Source: Abditibacteriaceae bacterium | Lineage (GTDB): Bacteria > Armatimonadota > Abditibacteriia > Abditibacteriales > Abditibacteriaceae | DNA: 36,033 nucleotides | Assembly: GCA_019239895.1 (NCBI GenBank) | Contig: JAFAZH010000028.1 | Span: 1 to 36,033 of the forward strand | Direction: 5' to 3' | Part shown: positions 26,883 to 35,303 of the stretch, piece after piece | Layout of the letters: each line of letters begins with the position of its first letter | Position numbering within the stretch: the stretch's first letter is position 1 | Position numbers and translations under genes: made by a program | The notes under the pieces: model-generated | What the model saw: only the letters and a program-made list of their open reading frames with translations | Database searches by the model: none | Told to the model about the DNA's origin: nothing

Positions 26883-27863
26883 TTACGGCCCCATCTGGCA
26901 AGTGGCTTTTAATTCGACATCGCCTGCCGAAGCTGCCTCCGGGTAGAGACCCCAGAAGACTTCATCAGTGATGTCGTTGACTTCGCCATTAGAGGAGATA
27001 ACTTTCCCTGGTAGTTTCACTCTGTAGGTGAGCGCCACCAAGTTATCGCTTTGCTCTTTACTGTCTGGATTCTTGCTACCTGGGGTAGTTGGCTGCATAC
27101 CGCTACCCGCTTGTGTATGCACTTGCACAGTGTCACTCAGATTCTCAATTATTTTACGCTCCGTCGCCAGCCGTTCCTCGGTGCTGAGTTGGCCACCCAG
27201 GTTTTGTTGCAATATGGTATCCAACGGTTTACCCAAACGCTGAAAAATCTGCTGCCCCGCCAAGTCGGGGTTTGTCATTAATTCCGTTATCAGCGGCGAG
27301 GGCGGGCCAAACAGCACTTTTACGATCTGGGGCGACAAGGCATCTGCAATGCTTTTGGCATTAGCATCGGTGGCCAGGGCTGTCGGCAAAGACACTTTAA
27401 CAAGATGTATGGCTTCCGCCGTATCTTTGGCGGAAGTCGGGCCTTCTTGCATCGGATCGCCTGTCCAGTGCAAAACTTCTCGATACTCATATTGCCCCGG
27501 CGCGATGGCACGCACCGAAACCTTGCTGGTTAGAATCGGCGTTTTCTTCGCGCCTTTGATGACCAAATCCTGCAACATACCCGGCTTGGCCCGCTTTTGT
27601 TCCAGAGTGTAAATTACGTCCTGATCGGTCTGCCCTTTGGTCACTTTCCAGGCCGGGCCAGTGGGCAGAGCAAAAACATCTTCCATTTTAGAGCTGCTCG
27701 GCATTCCCTTGTCACCACGCGGCACGGAAACCTTAATATTGCGTGTCCACGCTCCATCGGGCTGCACGGTCGTTGTCACCAATGTGTGCGAGCAGCCACT
27801 AAGCAACTGGAGGCCAGCCACGGCCAATAGCGAAAGCGATAGTCTTCTCTGTAAGTTTTGCAT
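26883..27863 (-). CDS. Predicted lipoprotein, unknown function
   Basis: A protein of about 326 residues with a clear lipoprotein signal: MQNLQRRLSL, a hydrophobic run, and lipobox LSGC with the acylated cysteine at residue 24. The mature part has no recognised domain. It appears beta-rich with repeated short strands and a low-complexity stretch (GSGMQPTTPGSKNPDSKEQ). The ATG at 27863 is chosen over the longer TTG frame to 27959 because it follows GGGGAG and begins at the signal peptide. It probably faces the periplasm or cell surface. It is a single gene, with the glutamate synthase region downstream and the GNAT gene upstream, and neither gives a hint of its role. Confidence 0.75.
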   Translation of the reverse strand: MQNLQRRLSLSLLAVAGLQLLSGCSHTLVTTTVQPDGAWTRNIKVSVPRGDKGMPSSSKMEDVFALPTGPAWKVTKGQTDQDVIYTLEQKRAKPGMLQDLVIKGAKKTPILTSKVSVRAIAPGQYEYREVLHWTGDPMQEGPTSAKDTAEAIHLVKVSLPTALATDANAKSIADALSPQIVKVLFGPPSPLITELMTNPDLAGQQIFQRLGKPLDTILQQNLGGQLSTEERLATERKIIENLSDTVQVHTQAGSGMQPTTPGSKNPDSKEQSDNLVALTYRVKLPGKVISSNGEVNDITDEVFWGLYPEAASAGDVELKATCQMGP

Positions 27864-28039
27864 TGTCTCCCCTTTGATTATGGCAATGGTTACAGCTAAT
27901 TTTAAAACAAGACGCGGGCGCGGCTTCGCTAGCACCGCGTTAGAATCCACGATTTGCAAGATTTCATTATAGCATTGTCAATACCCATAAAATTATCACT
28001 GCTGGCATGGCCACCTGTTAAGAATTAGTCTTAAATTTG

Positions 28040-28507
28040 TCAGGCTGGCCCCGCCTTCATCCACTCAAAAACCTGGTAGTGCTCTCCATCCATACCCAAC
28101 CGGCGATAAACCTGTTGCGCGGCCTCATTGCGCTGATCCACATACAGCCGCAGACCACGCACTTGCGGGTCTGCCTCTGCTAAGTTTCGCACATAAGTAT
28201 AAAGGCCCGCATAGATACCCTTACGCCGTGCCTCTGGCTTCACATAGACACTTTGAATCCACCACACCACGCCATTGCGCCAATCACTCCACTCATAAGT
28301 AACTAACAGTGAGCTAACGACCTGCCCTTCCCATTCACAAACGTAATACTGCCCATGTGCTGGCTGGTCAAAAACCGCCTGCACCCCTAAATTGCAAGTC
28401 GCATAGTCAAGCGGCATGTCCTCTGTTTCACGCGCCATTGCAATCTGGAACTGCACAATCGCATCCCGATCCGCAGGCGTAGCTTCCCGATAATCAATAG
28501 TTGACAT
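28040..28507 (-). CDS. GNAT-family N-acetyltransferase
   Basis: A 155-residue acetyl-CoA dependent acetyltransferase. The start IDYREATPADRDAI is typical; the core strand IQSVYVKPEARRKGIYAGLY (near 84-103) carries the acetyl-CoA diphosphate loop, and LRLYVDQRNEAAQQVYRRLGM near 120-140 is the classical C-terminal GNAT motif. The acceptor is unknown. The ATG has GGAG 6 nt upstream inside the previous gene, whose last 14 bases it overlaps, so it is the third member of a coupled minus-strand cassette after the alcohol dehydrogenase and the hydroxyacid dehydrogenase. Confidence 0.9.
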   Translation of the reverse strand: MSTIDYREATPADRDAIVQFQIAMARETEDMPLDYATCNLGVQAVFDQPAHGQYYVCEWEGQVVSSLLVTYEWSDWRNGVVWWIQSVYVKPEARRKGIYAGLYTYVRNLAEADPQVRGLRLYVDQRNEAAQQVYRRLGMDGEHYQVFEWMKAGPA

Positions 28508-29483
28508 GACCTACTCCATTCACCACATTTTCCAGTAGCTCACCTAAGACTGCCGCGCGTGCGATACGCGCCGAGGTGCTGCGCATTTCATGCTTAGATT
28601 CCTGGCTGCAAAAGGCGGCATGACAGGTAACGATTAAATTCGGCGTGGCCGCTTCTTCATGGGTTTGCAATGGCTCATCCTCCACAACATCCAAGCCTGC
28701 GCCAGCCAAACGACCCGTGCGCAGGGCATCCAGAATGGCCGTTTTCTTGATAATGGCACCACGCGCCGTATTCACCATAAACGCTGACGGTTTCATAAGA
28801 GATAGTTCCCGTTCCCCAATGAGGTGATGGGTTTCTGGCGTGAGAGGGCAATGGAGCGAAAGCACGTCTGATTGCTTCAAGAGATCATCAAGGTGGCGTT
28901 CGCGTTTAATCCCTAAAGCCTTATCCACGCCATTAGGCAGGTAGGGATCATAGCAAACGACCTGGAAGCCCAGGGCTTTAGCGCGCAAGGCCGTTGCGGT
29001 GCCGATTCTCCCCAACCCCACAATGCCAAAGGCTAGCTCGCGCAAGCGGCGCAGTTTAGGAACCACACGGATTGTCCAGCCTAACTGTTTGGCTTCGGCA
29101 TCAAGGGGCATGATCTGGCGACACAAGGCAAGGGCGAGGGCAATGGCATGGTCGGCGACTTCTTCGGTGCCATAATCGGGCACATTGCACACCGGAATGC
29201 CGCATCGCGCCGCCGCTTGGGTATCTACACTGTCATAGCCCACACCGTTGCGGATTAGGGCGCGGCATTGGCGTAAGCGTTGGATGCCAGGGGCCGTGAT
29301 GGGCGTGTTATGCCAGGCAATGATGGCCACGGCATCACAGACTTCGTCATTGAAGTCAACATCACTGTTACAGAAGAAAGTCCGCACCTCTGCCACATCG
29401 TGCAGCACTTCTTTTTCCACGACTGCATCAGGATCGCCCAGCGGCGACATCGCCCAATCAATAATGGCCACCAGGGGCTTCAT
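28494..29483 (-). CDS. D-isomer-specific 2-hydroxyacid dehydrogenase (CtBP/phosphoglycerate dehydrogenase-like)
   Basis: An NAD-dependent dehydrogenase that interconverts a 2-hydroxyacid and a 2-oxoacid, 329 residues. NAD motif GIVGLGRIGTAT near 153-164; catalytic triad Arg241 (NTARGAII), Glu270 (VVEDEPL) and His288 (VTCHAAF). The VTCHAAFCSQES context is the form seen in C-terminal-binding-protein-like bacterial members rather than SerA. Its ATG overlaps the stop of the alcohol dehydrogenase gene (ATGA), so the two are coupled. With a sugar-acid dehydratase and a Gfo/Idh/MocA enzyme close by, it may reduce a 2-keto acid from sugar-acid breakdown; this is inference. Confidence 0.9.
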   Translation of the reverse strand: MKPLVAIIDWAMSPLGDPDAVVEKEVLHDVAEVRTFFCNSDVDFNDEVCDAVAIIAWHNTPITAPGIQRLRQCRALIRNGVGYDSVDTQAAARCGIPVCNVPDYGTEEVADHAIALALALCRQIMPLDAEAKQLGWTIRVVPKLRRLRELAFGIVGLGRIGTATALRAKALGFQVVCYDPYLPNGVDKALGIKRERHLDDLLKQSDVLSLHCPLTPETHHLIGERELSLMKPSAFMVNTARGAIIKKTAILDALRTGRLAGAGLDVVEDEPLQTHEEAATPNLIVTCHAAFCSQESKHEMRSTSARIARAAVLGELLENVVNGVGHVNY

Positions 29484-30511
29484 ACGGGTTCACCAGAGGG
29501 CAGAAGCACAGCTTTAATATCATGCCCCTCCGCTGCTAACATCCGTTGAAAGGCTTCGACACTGCGCTCAATGGGAAAGGTTTGCACCCAACTGGTGACA
29601 TCAATCTTCTCGCTATCCATCAGAGTCACCGCTTCCCGCAAATCTTTGATGGTGGCGGCATAGGTGCCAAAGACTTGTTTCTCCGGCAGGGTGATGTCAT
29701 AGGAATTGAAGTTCATGTTGTTTTCTGTCAATCCAATCCACACCACCGAACCACCGGGGCGTGTTGCCGCTAATGATTGTTTTTTCGTCACTGCCGCACC
29801 CACCGCATCAATTACCAGGTCAACGCCTTCCCCCTCGGTTTGTTCCAGCATGGTCTGCACTACATCCGTCTGCGTTCCATTGACAGTCAATTTTGAACCT
29901 AGCTTATCGGCCACACTCAACCGTTCCGCTTTCAGGTCTGTGACAAAGACGGTCGCGCCCGCTACGCTTTGGAACGCCAGTTGTGCCATAAGACCGATGG
30001 GGCCAGCGCCCATCACCAAAACCGTCTGTGGCTTGAGATGCTCGGTGAGATGCACCATGTGCAAACCATTGCCCAGCGGCTCTGCTAAACACGCGGCTTG
30101 CGCCGGTAGAGTATTGGGCCAGGGTATTAAGCACTCTGTCGGCACATTCACGTATTCCGCAAACGCCCCCTGACGCTTCATGCCAAAAATCTGCCGGTCG
30201 GCGCAGAGATGACTATCACCACGCCGACAGCGCACGCAGTGACCACAGGAAGCCAATGAATTGCTCACAACTTTCTGCCCGACTTGGAAGCCGCTGACGC
30301 CGGGGCCAAGTTCAGCAATGACGCCGCAAAACTCATGGCCCATCACTAAGGGTGGCGGACGGCGCGGGCTATGATGCTTAACCGCTTCCAGTTCACTGCC
30401 ACAAATGCCGCACGCCGCCACACGTAGCAACACTTCGCCCGGCCCGGCGGTCGGTTGTGGCTGTTCCGCCAATTCCAGTTGGTCAAAAGCAGGATAAAGT
30501 AAAGTTTTCAT
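29480..30511 (-). CDS. Zinc-dependent alcohol/polyol dehydrogenase (MDR family)
   Basis: A medium-chain dehydrogenase of 343 residues that oxidises an alcohol or polyol with NAD(P). Catalytic zinc ligands: Cys37 in CGICGSE and the GHE motif at 58-60. Structural zinc cysteines at 89, 92, 95 and 103 have the exact classical spacing. The nucleotide fold reads VLVMGAGPIGLMAQLAF near 164-180. The pattern is like sorbitol or threonine dehydrogenases rather than ethanol dehydrogenase. First gene of a three-gene cassette whose reading frames all overlap. No SD; TATTAA lies 7 nt before the ATG. The substrate may be a sugar or polyol given the neighbours. Confidence 0.92.
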   Translation of the reverse strand: MKTLLYPAFDQLELAEQPQPTAGPGEVLLRVAACGICGSELEAVKHHSPRRPPPLVMGHEFCGVIAELGPGVSGFQVGQKVVSNSLASCGHCVRCRRGDSHLCADRQIFGMKRQGAFAEYVNVPTECLIPWPNTLPAQAACLAEPLGNGLHMVHLTEHLKPQTVLVMGAGPIGLMAQLAFQSVAGATVFVTDLKAERLSVADKLGSKLTVNGTQTDVVQTMLEQTEGEGVDLVIDAVGAAVTKKQSLAATRPGGSVVWIGLTENNMNFNSYDITLPEKQVFGTYAATIKDLREAVTLMDSEKIDVTSWVQTFPIERSVEAFQRMLAAEGHDIKAVLLPSGEPV

Positions 30512-30518
30512 AGTTGGT

Positions 30519-30524
30519 TTAATA
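30519..30524 (-). promoter_or_regulatory. -10-like hexamer upstream of the alcohol dehydrogenase cassette
   Basis: Read on the minus strand this is TATTAA, 7 nt before the ATG at 30511, with no SD between. It fits a promoter for the three-gene cassette that gives a leaderless transcript. Confidence 0.35.
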
Positions 30525-30554
30525 GCTCTATCTTACAAGACTGGATACGGCTAC

Positions 30555-31628
30555 CTATTTTGCGGCTGGCTTATCGTGGGGAAATTCTTGATAGTGCAGG
30601 TTGAGCAGGTCAACGCCAAAGTCACCCTTAAAATCGCGCCAGACTTCATGGACATGATTAGCATGGTTTTGGGTGTTGTCGTATTCAATTAAGAAGGTGC
30701 TGCCTTGAATGCGATAATAGTGACCCTGGCCTTTTTCCAAGCCGCCCATCCAGGCGAACTTTACATTATCTAAACCCGCTTGGCGGATTTTAGCTAACCG
30801 CTCTTGAGCTAACTCTGGCGGCTGCGCGCTGGCGTGCTCTTCAATTAAAGCTAATAAAATGCCCTGCTGATGCGTGTCCAAATCTTTATAAGCAACACCC
30901 TTGTCTTCCAGAATTGCCACTTGCCGTTTAGAGCCAGTGATAATGTCGCCCGGTGCAATATCAGAAAGCACCGCCTCTTTCTTTTGGGCTTCGGTGAGCG
31001 ATTGCACCAGGGAACGGCCCAGGTCTTCTTCGGCTCCTAAAACGCGGGTGCCCTTGAGCGGGCCATCCATCACTTCGGCAGGATTGGAGCCGAAGAACTG
31101 TGGGCTGGTGGCAATCGCCTTGCCTTGAACTATCGTCCAATTCTGCGAGCAATGGTGCCCTTCATAGCGCCAGCCCCAGGTGCCTTCCGATGATGGCGTG
31201 CCAAAAACAGTGAAGAAGTAACGGCTCGGATCACGGTTCGGGTTGCCATTCTCAATAGCGCGCAGCACTGGCTCTAATTGACGAATCATGTCCGCCTTTT
31301 TGTAGCCCTTTTCACTGAGGCCAACGCGCAAGAGGTCAAGCGCCGCTTTTTGCTGGGCTTCGCTCATTTCGCCTAGCGAGAGTCCCTTGCGCTTGCCGCC
31401 GGGCACATCTTGCGTCGGAATATAATACCACTGCAAACGATTCTCATCATTAAAGTTCAGCACTGCCTGCTCTCTCTTAGCAGGTTCGAGCGTCTTCAAG
31501 AAAGCGTTAGCCGCATCGCTCATCTTGCGGGCTGTAACTGGAGGATTGGTGGTGGGCGCAGCCAGGGTTGGTAAGGTAAGCGCGCAAAGAGGCACCGCGA
31601 GGGCCAGGAGTTCCAAGGTTTTTAGCAT
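30555..31628 (-). CDS. Secreted DUF3500 protein
   Basis: A protein of about 357 residues matching the DUF3500 family by its conserved segments: FNDENRLQWYYIPT, GLSLGEMSEAQQKAALDLL, FFTVFGTPSSEGTWGWRYEGHHCSQNW and, near the C-terminus, FLIEYDNTQNHANHVHEVWRDF. The histidine-rich conserved patches (GHHCS, NHANHVH) suggest metal binding, but the function is not established. A signal peptide is clear: MLKTLELLALAVPLCALTL followed by an Ala-Ala cleavage site near residue 23. The ATG at 31628 is preferred to the upstream extension to 31664 because it starts the signal peptide and has TATAAA 9 nt upstream. It is divergent from the Gfo/Idh/MocA gene, with 113 bp between. Confidence 0.9.
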   Translation of the reverse strand: MLKTLELLALAVPLCALTLPTLAAPTTNPPVTARKMSDAANAFLKTLEPAKREQAVLNFNDENRLQWYYIPTQDVPGGKRKGLSLGEMSEAQQKAALDLLRVGLSEKGYKKADMIRQLEPVLRAIENGNPNRDPSRYFFTVFGTPSSEGTWGWRYEGHHCSQNWTIVQGKAIATSPQFFGSNPAEVMDGPLKGTRVLGAEEDLGRSLVQSLTEAQKKEAVLSDIAPGDIITGSKRQVAILEDKGVAYKDLDTHQQGILLALIEEHASAQPPELAQERLAKIRQAGLDNVKFAWMGGLEKGQGHYYRIQGSTFLIEYDNTQNHANHVHEVWRDFKGDFGVDLLNLHYQEFPHDKPAAK

Positions 31629-31637
31629 AGCAATTAT

Positions 31638-31643
31638 TTTATA
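31638..31643 (-). promoter_or_regulatory. -10-like hexamer upstream of the DUF3500 gene
   Basis: Read on the minus strand this is TATAAA, 9 nt before the ATG at 31628. There is no SD. The surrounding 113-bp divergent region is AT-rich and must also hold the promoter of the plus-strand oxidoreductase. Confidence 0.4.
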
Positions 31644-31741
31644 CTGCTTACACAGGCAGCGCATTTATTTTATTTTCTTGCTATAGATTGCATCCTGCAC
31701 CGGCAAGCTATCATCAACCTTCCACAAGGGGTTAAAGCGCA

Positions 31742-32773
31742 ATGGTTAAAGTGGGCATTATCGGTATTGGCTTTATGGGCGTCACGCACTTCAAGGCTCT
31801 ACAACAGGTGAAAGGTGCGCGGGTGACGGCCATCAGCACCCGTGACCCCAAGAAGCTGAATGGCGATTGGCGTTCTATTAAGGGCAACTTCGGGGACGCG
31901 GGCGGGCAACAAGACTTAGCGGGTATTGCACGCTATGCAGAGATTGACGACTTACTGGCTGACCCTAACATTGACCTGGTAAACATTTGCCTGCCGACGC
32001 ACTTGCATCGTGCTATAACCATCCAAGCTTTGCAGACAGGCAAGCATGTCTTGGTTGAGAAACCTATTGCCCTCACCCTCAAAGATGCGGATGCGATGAT
32101 CGCCGCTGCCACCAAAGCCAAGCGACTGCTGATGGTTGGTCAAGTCTTGCGCTTCTTCCCCGCCTTTGCCGAAGCCCACGCCCTGGTGCAAAGCGGCAAG
32201 TATGGCGCGTTGCGCGGGGCGCACCTCAAACGGATCATTTCTACGCCTCGTTGGGCCGCAGACGACCACTTTGAAGACATCTCTAAATCGGGTGGCCCGG
32301 CGCTGGACTTACATATCCACGATACCGATTTCGTTCACTATGTGGCCGGGGTGCCGCAACGAGTGCAATCCACTGGCGTGGTCGCTAAAAATGGGGCCAT
32401 CACTTACTTGCAGACGCAATATCTCTATGCAGGCGGTGGCCCGTGCATTACCTGTCAGAGCGGCGCTATCGCAACCCCCAGCCTGATGTTTGAGCATGGC
32501 TACGACATCTACTTGGAAAAAGCCACACTGCAATACAACAACTTATTTACCGGTGATGATATTTGGCTGTATCCAGAAAAGGGACAAAAACGGGTGCTAC
32601 GCCCACGCCGCAAAGAAGCTTTCGTAGCCCAACTCCAACACGCTACCGAATGCGTAGCCGCCAATCGTGAATCTGATATTATCGCGGCACCTCTAGCACG
32701 CCAGGCATTAGCTGTTTGCTTGCAAGAGCAGAAGTCGGTGCTAACAGGTAAAGCTGTAAACATCAAGAGTTGA
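31742..32773 (+). CDS. Gfo/Idh/MocA-family oxidoreductase
   Basis: An NAD(P)-dependent sugar or inositol-type dehydrogenase, 343 residues, cytoplasmic. The Rossmann motif is GIIGIGFMGVTH (Gly8, Gly10, Gly13), the hallmark EKPIA is at 106-110, and the catalytic region is GGPALDLHIHDTD near 184-196, with Asp189 and His193 in the usual places. AAGGGG lies about 10 nt before the ATG. The family oxidises many sugars, sugar acids and cyclitols, so the substrate is open. It precedes the sugar-acid dehydratase on the same strand with a 202-bp gap holding a palindromic repeat. Confidence 0.94.
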   Translation: MVKVGIIGIGFMGVTHFKALQQVKGARVTAISTRDPKKLNGDWRSIKGNFGDAGGQQDLAGIARYAEIDDLLADPNIDLVNICLPTHLHRAITIQALQTGKHVLVEKPIALTLKDADAMIAAATKAKRLLMVGQVLRFFPAFAEAHALVQSGKYGALRGAHLKRIISTPRWAADDHFEDISKSGGPALDLHIHDTDFVHYVAGVPQRVQSTGVVAKNGAITYLQTQYLYAGGGPCITCQSGAIATPSLMFEHGYDIYLEKATLQYNNLFTGDDIWLYPEKGQKRVLRPRRKEAFVAQLQHATECVAANRESDIIAAPLARQALAVCLQEQKSVLTGKAVNIKS

Positions 32774-32797
32774 GACACCATAAACGGTATAGCGCGT

Positions 32798-32924
32798 CTG
32801 TCATGCTGAATAATACGTCTGTCATTCTGAGCGCAGCGAAGAATCTACTCTGCGGAGCTATAGTGTTTTAACCGAGCTTCGATGAAGACTATTAGAAGAT
32901 TCTTCGCTGCGCTCAGAATGACAG
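32798..32924. repeat. Dispersed palindromic repeat, copy B
   Basis: Perfect inverted arms of 28 bp at 32819-32846 and 32897-32924 enclose 50 bp. The left arm and the inner motif TGCGGAGCTATA match copy A at 12216-12322. A 12-bp partial extra copy of the arm start lies at 32798-32809, so the element may have been duplicated or trimmed. It sits between the oxidoreductase and dehydratase genes, where its hairpin could affect read-through. Confidence 0.82.
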
Positions 32925-32975
32925 GCTTACTTGGTAACTGAATCATCATAATCAAGCTTAAATTAGGACTTACCG

Positions 32976-34958
32976 ATGGCTTTCGCAGAAATTGTTAATT
33001 CGTCTAATCCTGATATTTTCAACATTGCCACCAGCGCCCCTGGCCCGCAGGGTGCCCTGCCCTTAAATGAAGATATGTTGCGCAATGCTCCCAGCGGTGA
33101 CATCTTCGGCTGGACACAGGATGCGGGCATGGGTTGGAACCCATCGCATTTAGGGCGCAAGGAATTCCTGATTCTTAGCACCCAGGGTGGCTTGCGTGCG
33201 CCTGATGGCTCACCTATCGCTTTGGGCTATCACACCGGGCACTGGGAAATTAGCTTGCTCGTTGAAGCGGCGGCACGACAATTAAAAGAGCAGGGCTTTA
33301 TCCCCTTTGCAGGTTTTTGTTCTGACCCCTGCGATGGGCGTAGTCAAGGCACTACTGGCATGTTCGATAGCCTTGCCTATCGTAACGATGCCGCGCAGAT
33401 ATTTCGTCGCCTGATTCGTTCCTTGCCGACGCGCCGGGGCGTCCTTGGTGTGGCTACCTGCGATAAGGGTTTGCCCGCCATGATGATCGCACTGGCTGCC
33501 ATGCATGATTTACCATGTGTGCTTATTCCAGGCGGTGTGACATTACCGGCTGCTGGTAGTGAAGATGCGGGCACGGTGCAAACGATAGGGGCGCGTTTCT
33601 CGCATGGTCTCATTACGCTGCAAGAAGCTGCCGAAGCGGGCTGCCGTGCCTGTGCCACGCCCGGTGGCGGCTGCCAATTCCTGGGCACGGCTGCGACCGC
33701 TCAAGTCGTGGGAGAAGCCCTAGGTATGAGCCTGCCGCATTCGGCATTGGCTCCATCAGGGCAACCAGTCTGGCTCGACATGGCACGCCGTTCCGCTCGT
33801 GCGGTGGCCCAAATAGAAGCACGCGGTCTCAAGATGACAGACATCCTTACCGATGCCGCAGTGCGTAATGCGATGGTAGTTCATGCGGCTTTTGGTGGCT
33901 CGACCAATCTGCTGTTGCATATTCCCGCTATTGCCTATGCCGCCGGGTTAAAACGTCCCACTGCGCAAGATTGGATGGAGGTCAATCGTAGCGTGCCACG
34001 CCTGGTGAGTGTGCTACCCAATGGGCCAGAATACCATCCTACCGTGCGCGCTTTCTTAGCGGGGGGTGTGCCGGAAGTCATGTTGCACTTGCGCGGTTTA
34101 GGACTGCTGGATGAAAGCGTCTTGACTGTGACGGGCGAACCATTAAGTGCAGTTCTCGATTGGTGGGAGCACTCAGAGCGACGGGTGCGCCTCAAAGAAA
34201 TTCTGCGCGAACGTGATGGCGTTGACCCGGCAGACGTGATTCTGAGTCCTGAGAAGGCGCAGGCACGGGGACTAACCAGCACCGTGACTTTTCCGCATGG
34301 CAATCTGGCCCCGGAGGGGTCGGTGGTCAAAAGCACGGCCATAGATTCGTCTGTAGTCGGCGCAGACGGCATTTATCGCAAAACCGGCCCAGCACGTGTC
34401 TTTACTCGTGAGCGCGATGCGGTGCAGGCCATTAAGAATGGCTCCCTTCAGCCGGGCGATATTATAGTCCTCATCTGCCGTGGGCCACTGGGCACGGGGA
34501 TGGAAGAAATTTATCAGATTACTTCTGCCCTCAAGCACTTACCGGTGGGGCGGGATGTGGCAGTTATTACCGATGCCCGCTTTAGCGGCGTCAGCACCGG
34601 TGCGTGCATTGGTCACGTTGGGCCAGAAGCTTTGGCGGGTGGCCCGATTGGGAAAGTGTTAGATGGTGACATCATTCAAATCATCATTGACCGCAACCGC
34701 TTAGAAGGGACGCTTGATCTCGTCGGGCATGGCACAGAGTTTTTCGGAGCCACACAGGGCACCAAAGTTCTGGCACAACGCCCGTTGCGAGCTGATCTAT
34801 CAGCAGACACGCAACTACCAGATGATACGCGCCTGTGGGCTGCCCTGCAAAACGTTAGCGGTGGCACCTGGGGCGGCTGCGTTTTCGATGTGGATGAAAT
34901 TTTAAAAACGTTGGACGCTGGCAAGCAGGCACACGCCAATGGTGCGAGGGTTAAATAA
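32976..34958 (+). CDS. yjhG: YjhG/YagF-family sugar-acid dehydratase (D-xylonate dehydratase-like)
   Basis: An Fe-S dehydratase of the IlvD/Edd superfamily, 660 residues, very close in length and sequence order to E. coli YjhG (about 655). It removes water from an aldonic acid, best known for D-xylonate, to give 2-keto-3-deoxy acids. Cluster cysteines are Cys119 (SDPCDGR), Cys162 (ATCDKG) and Cys233 (GGGCQFLG). Also seen: [51 protein letters not shown] and [16 protein letters not shown] is 8 nt before the ATG. The stop TAA coincides with the first bases of the left inverted repeat of an IS982-like element, so the native C-terminus may have been altered by a few residues. Together with the dehydrogenases nearby it suggests oxidative pentose or sugar-acid catabolism. 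Confidence 0.95.
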   Translation: MAFAEIVNSSNPDIFNIATSAPGPQGALPLNEDMLRNAPSGDIFGWTQDAGMGWNPSHLGRKEFLILSTQGGLRAPDGSPIALGYHTGHWEISLLVEAAARQLKEQGFIPFAGFCSDPCDGRSQGTTGMFDSLAYRNDAAQIFRRLIRSLPTRRGVLGVATCDKGLPAMMIALAAMHDLPCVLIPGGVTLPAAGSEDAGTVQTIGARFSHGLITLQEAAEAGCRACATPGGGCQFLGTAATAQVVGEALGMSLPHSALAPSGQPVWLDMARRSARAVAQIEARGLKMTDILTDAAVRNAMVVHAAFGGSTNLLLHIPAIAYAAGLKRPTAQDWMEVNRSVPRLVSVLPNGPEYHPTVRAFLAGGVPEVMLHLRGLGLLDESVLTVTGEPLSAVLDWWEHSERRVRLKEILRERDGVDPADVILSPEKAQARGLTSTVTFPHGNLAPEGSVVKSTAIDSSVVGADGIYRKTGPARVFTRERDAVQAIKNGSLQPGDIIVLICRGPLGTGMEEIYQITSALKHLPVGRDVAVITDARFSGVSTGACIGHVGPEALAGGPIGKVLDGDIIQIIIDRNRLEGTLDLVGHGTEFFGATQGTKVLAQRPLRADLSADTQLPDDTRLWAALQNVSGGTWGGCVFDVDEILKTLDAGKQAHANGARVK

Positions 34959-34990
34959 CCTAAGTTGCTACCGATAAAGAGGATGTAGTC

Positions 34991-35032
34991 TTCTCCCGAT
35001 TAACGAGCTACCAACTCACTTAACCGGGAGAA
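34991..35032. terminator. Hairpin inside the left end of the IS element
   Basis: Arms 34991-35003 and 35020-35032 match at 12 of 13 positions around a 16-nt loop. It lies 33 bp after the dehydratase stop and 26 bp before the transposase ATG. Such hairpins near IS ends can block read-through into the transposase. No T-run follows. Confidence 0.4.
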
Positions 35033-35112
35033 CACTTTGCAAGATACCATAACCACCATGTATTATATGTGCCATCGCTTGCTGTTGGCCCTCGACTACC
35101 GCGATGATCCCC

Positions 35113-35245
35113 AATGTTGGCTCTCGACTGCAATGTTGGCTCTCGACTGCAATGTTGGCTCTCGACTGCAATGTTGGCTCTCGACTGCAATGTTGGCTCT
35201 CGACTGCAATGTTGGCTCTCGACTGCAATGTTGGCTCTCGACTGC
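35113..35245 (+). repeat. Tandem repeat: 7 exact copies of a 19-bp unit
   Basis: The unit AATGTTGGCTCTCGACTGC is repeated seven times without a mismatch inside the transposase pseudogene. One copy is the ancestral coding sequence (PQCWLSTAEIMT). Six extra copies add 114 bp, a multiple of three, so the frame is kept. There are no spacers, so this is not a CRISPR array. Confidence 0.97.
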
Positions 35246-35263
35246 CGAGATCATGACGGTGCC

Positions 35264-35303
35264 CTTAGTGGCCGCCGCTTTCTCTTAGTGGCCGCCGCTT
35301 TCT
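35264..35303 (+). repeat. 20-bp tandem duplication in the transposase
   Basis: The 20 bp at 35264-35283 are repeated exactly at 35284-35303. The extra copy shifts the reading frame and brings in a TAG at 35286-35288. Removing it restores VAAAFFGGHLALARRF. Confidence 0.93.

Noticed and set aside
35113..35245. Possible CRISPR array
   Set aside because: The seven units are directly adjacent with no spacers, and there are no cas genes.
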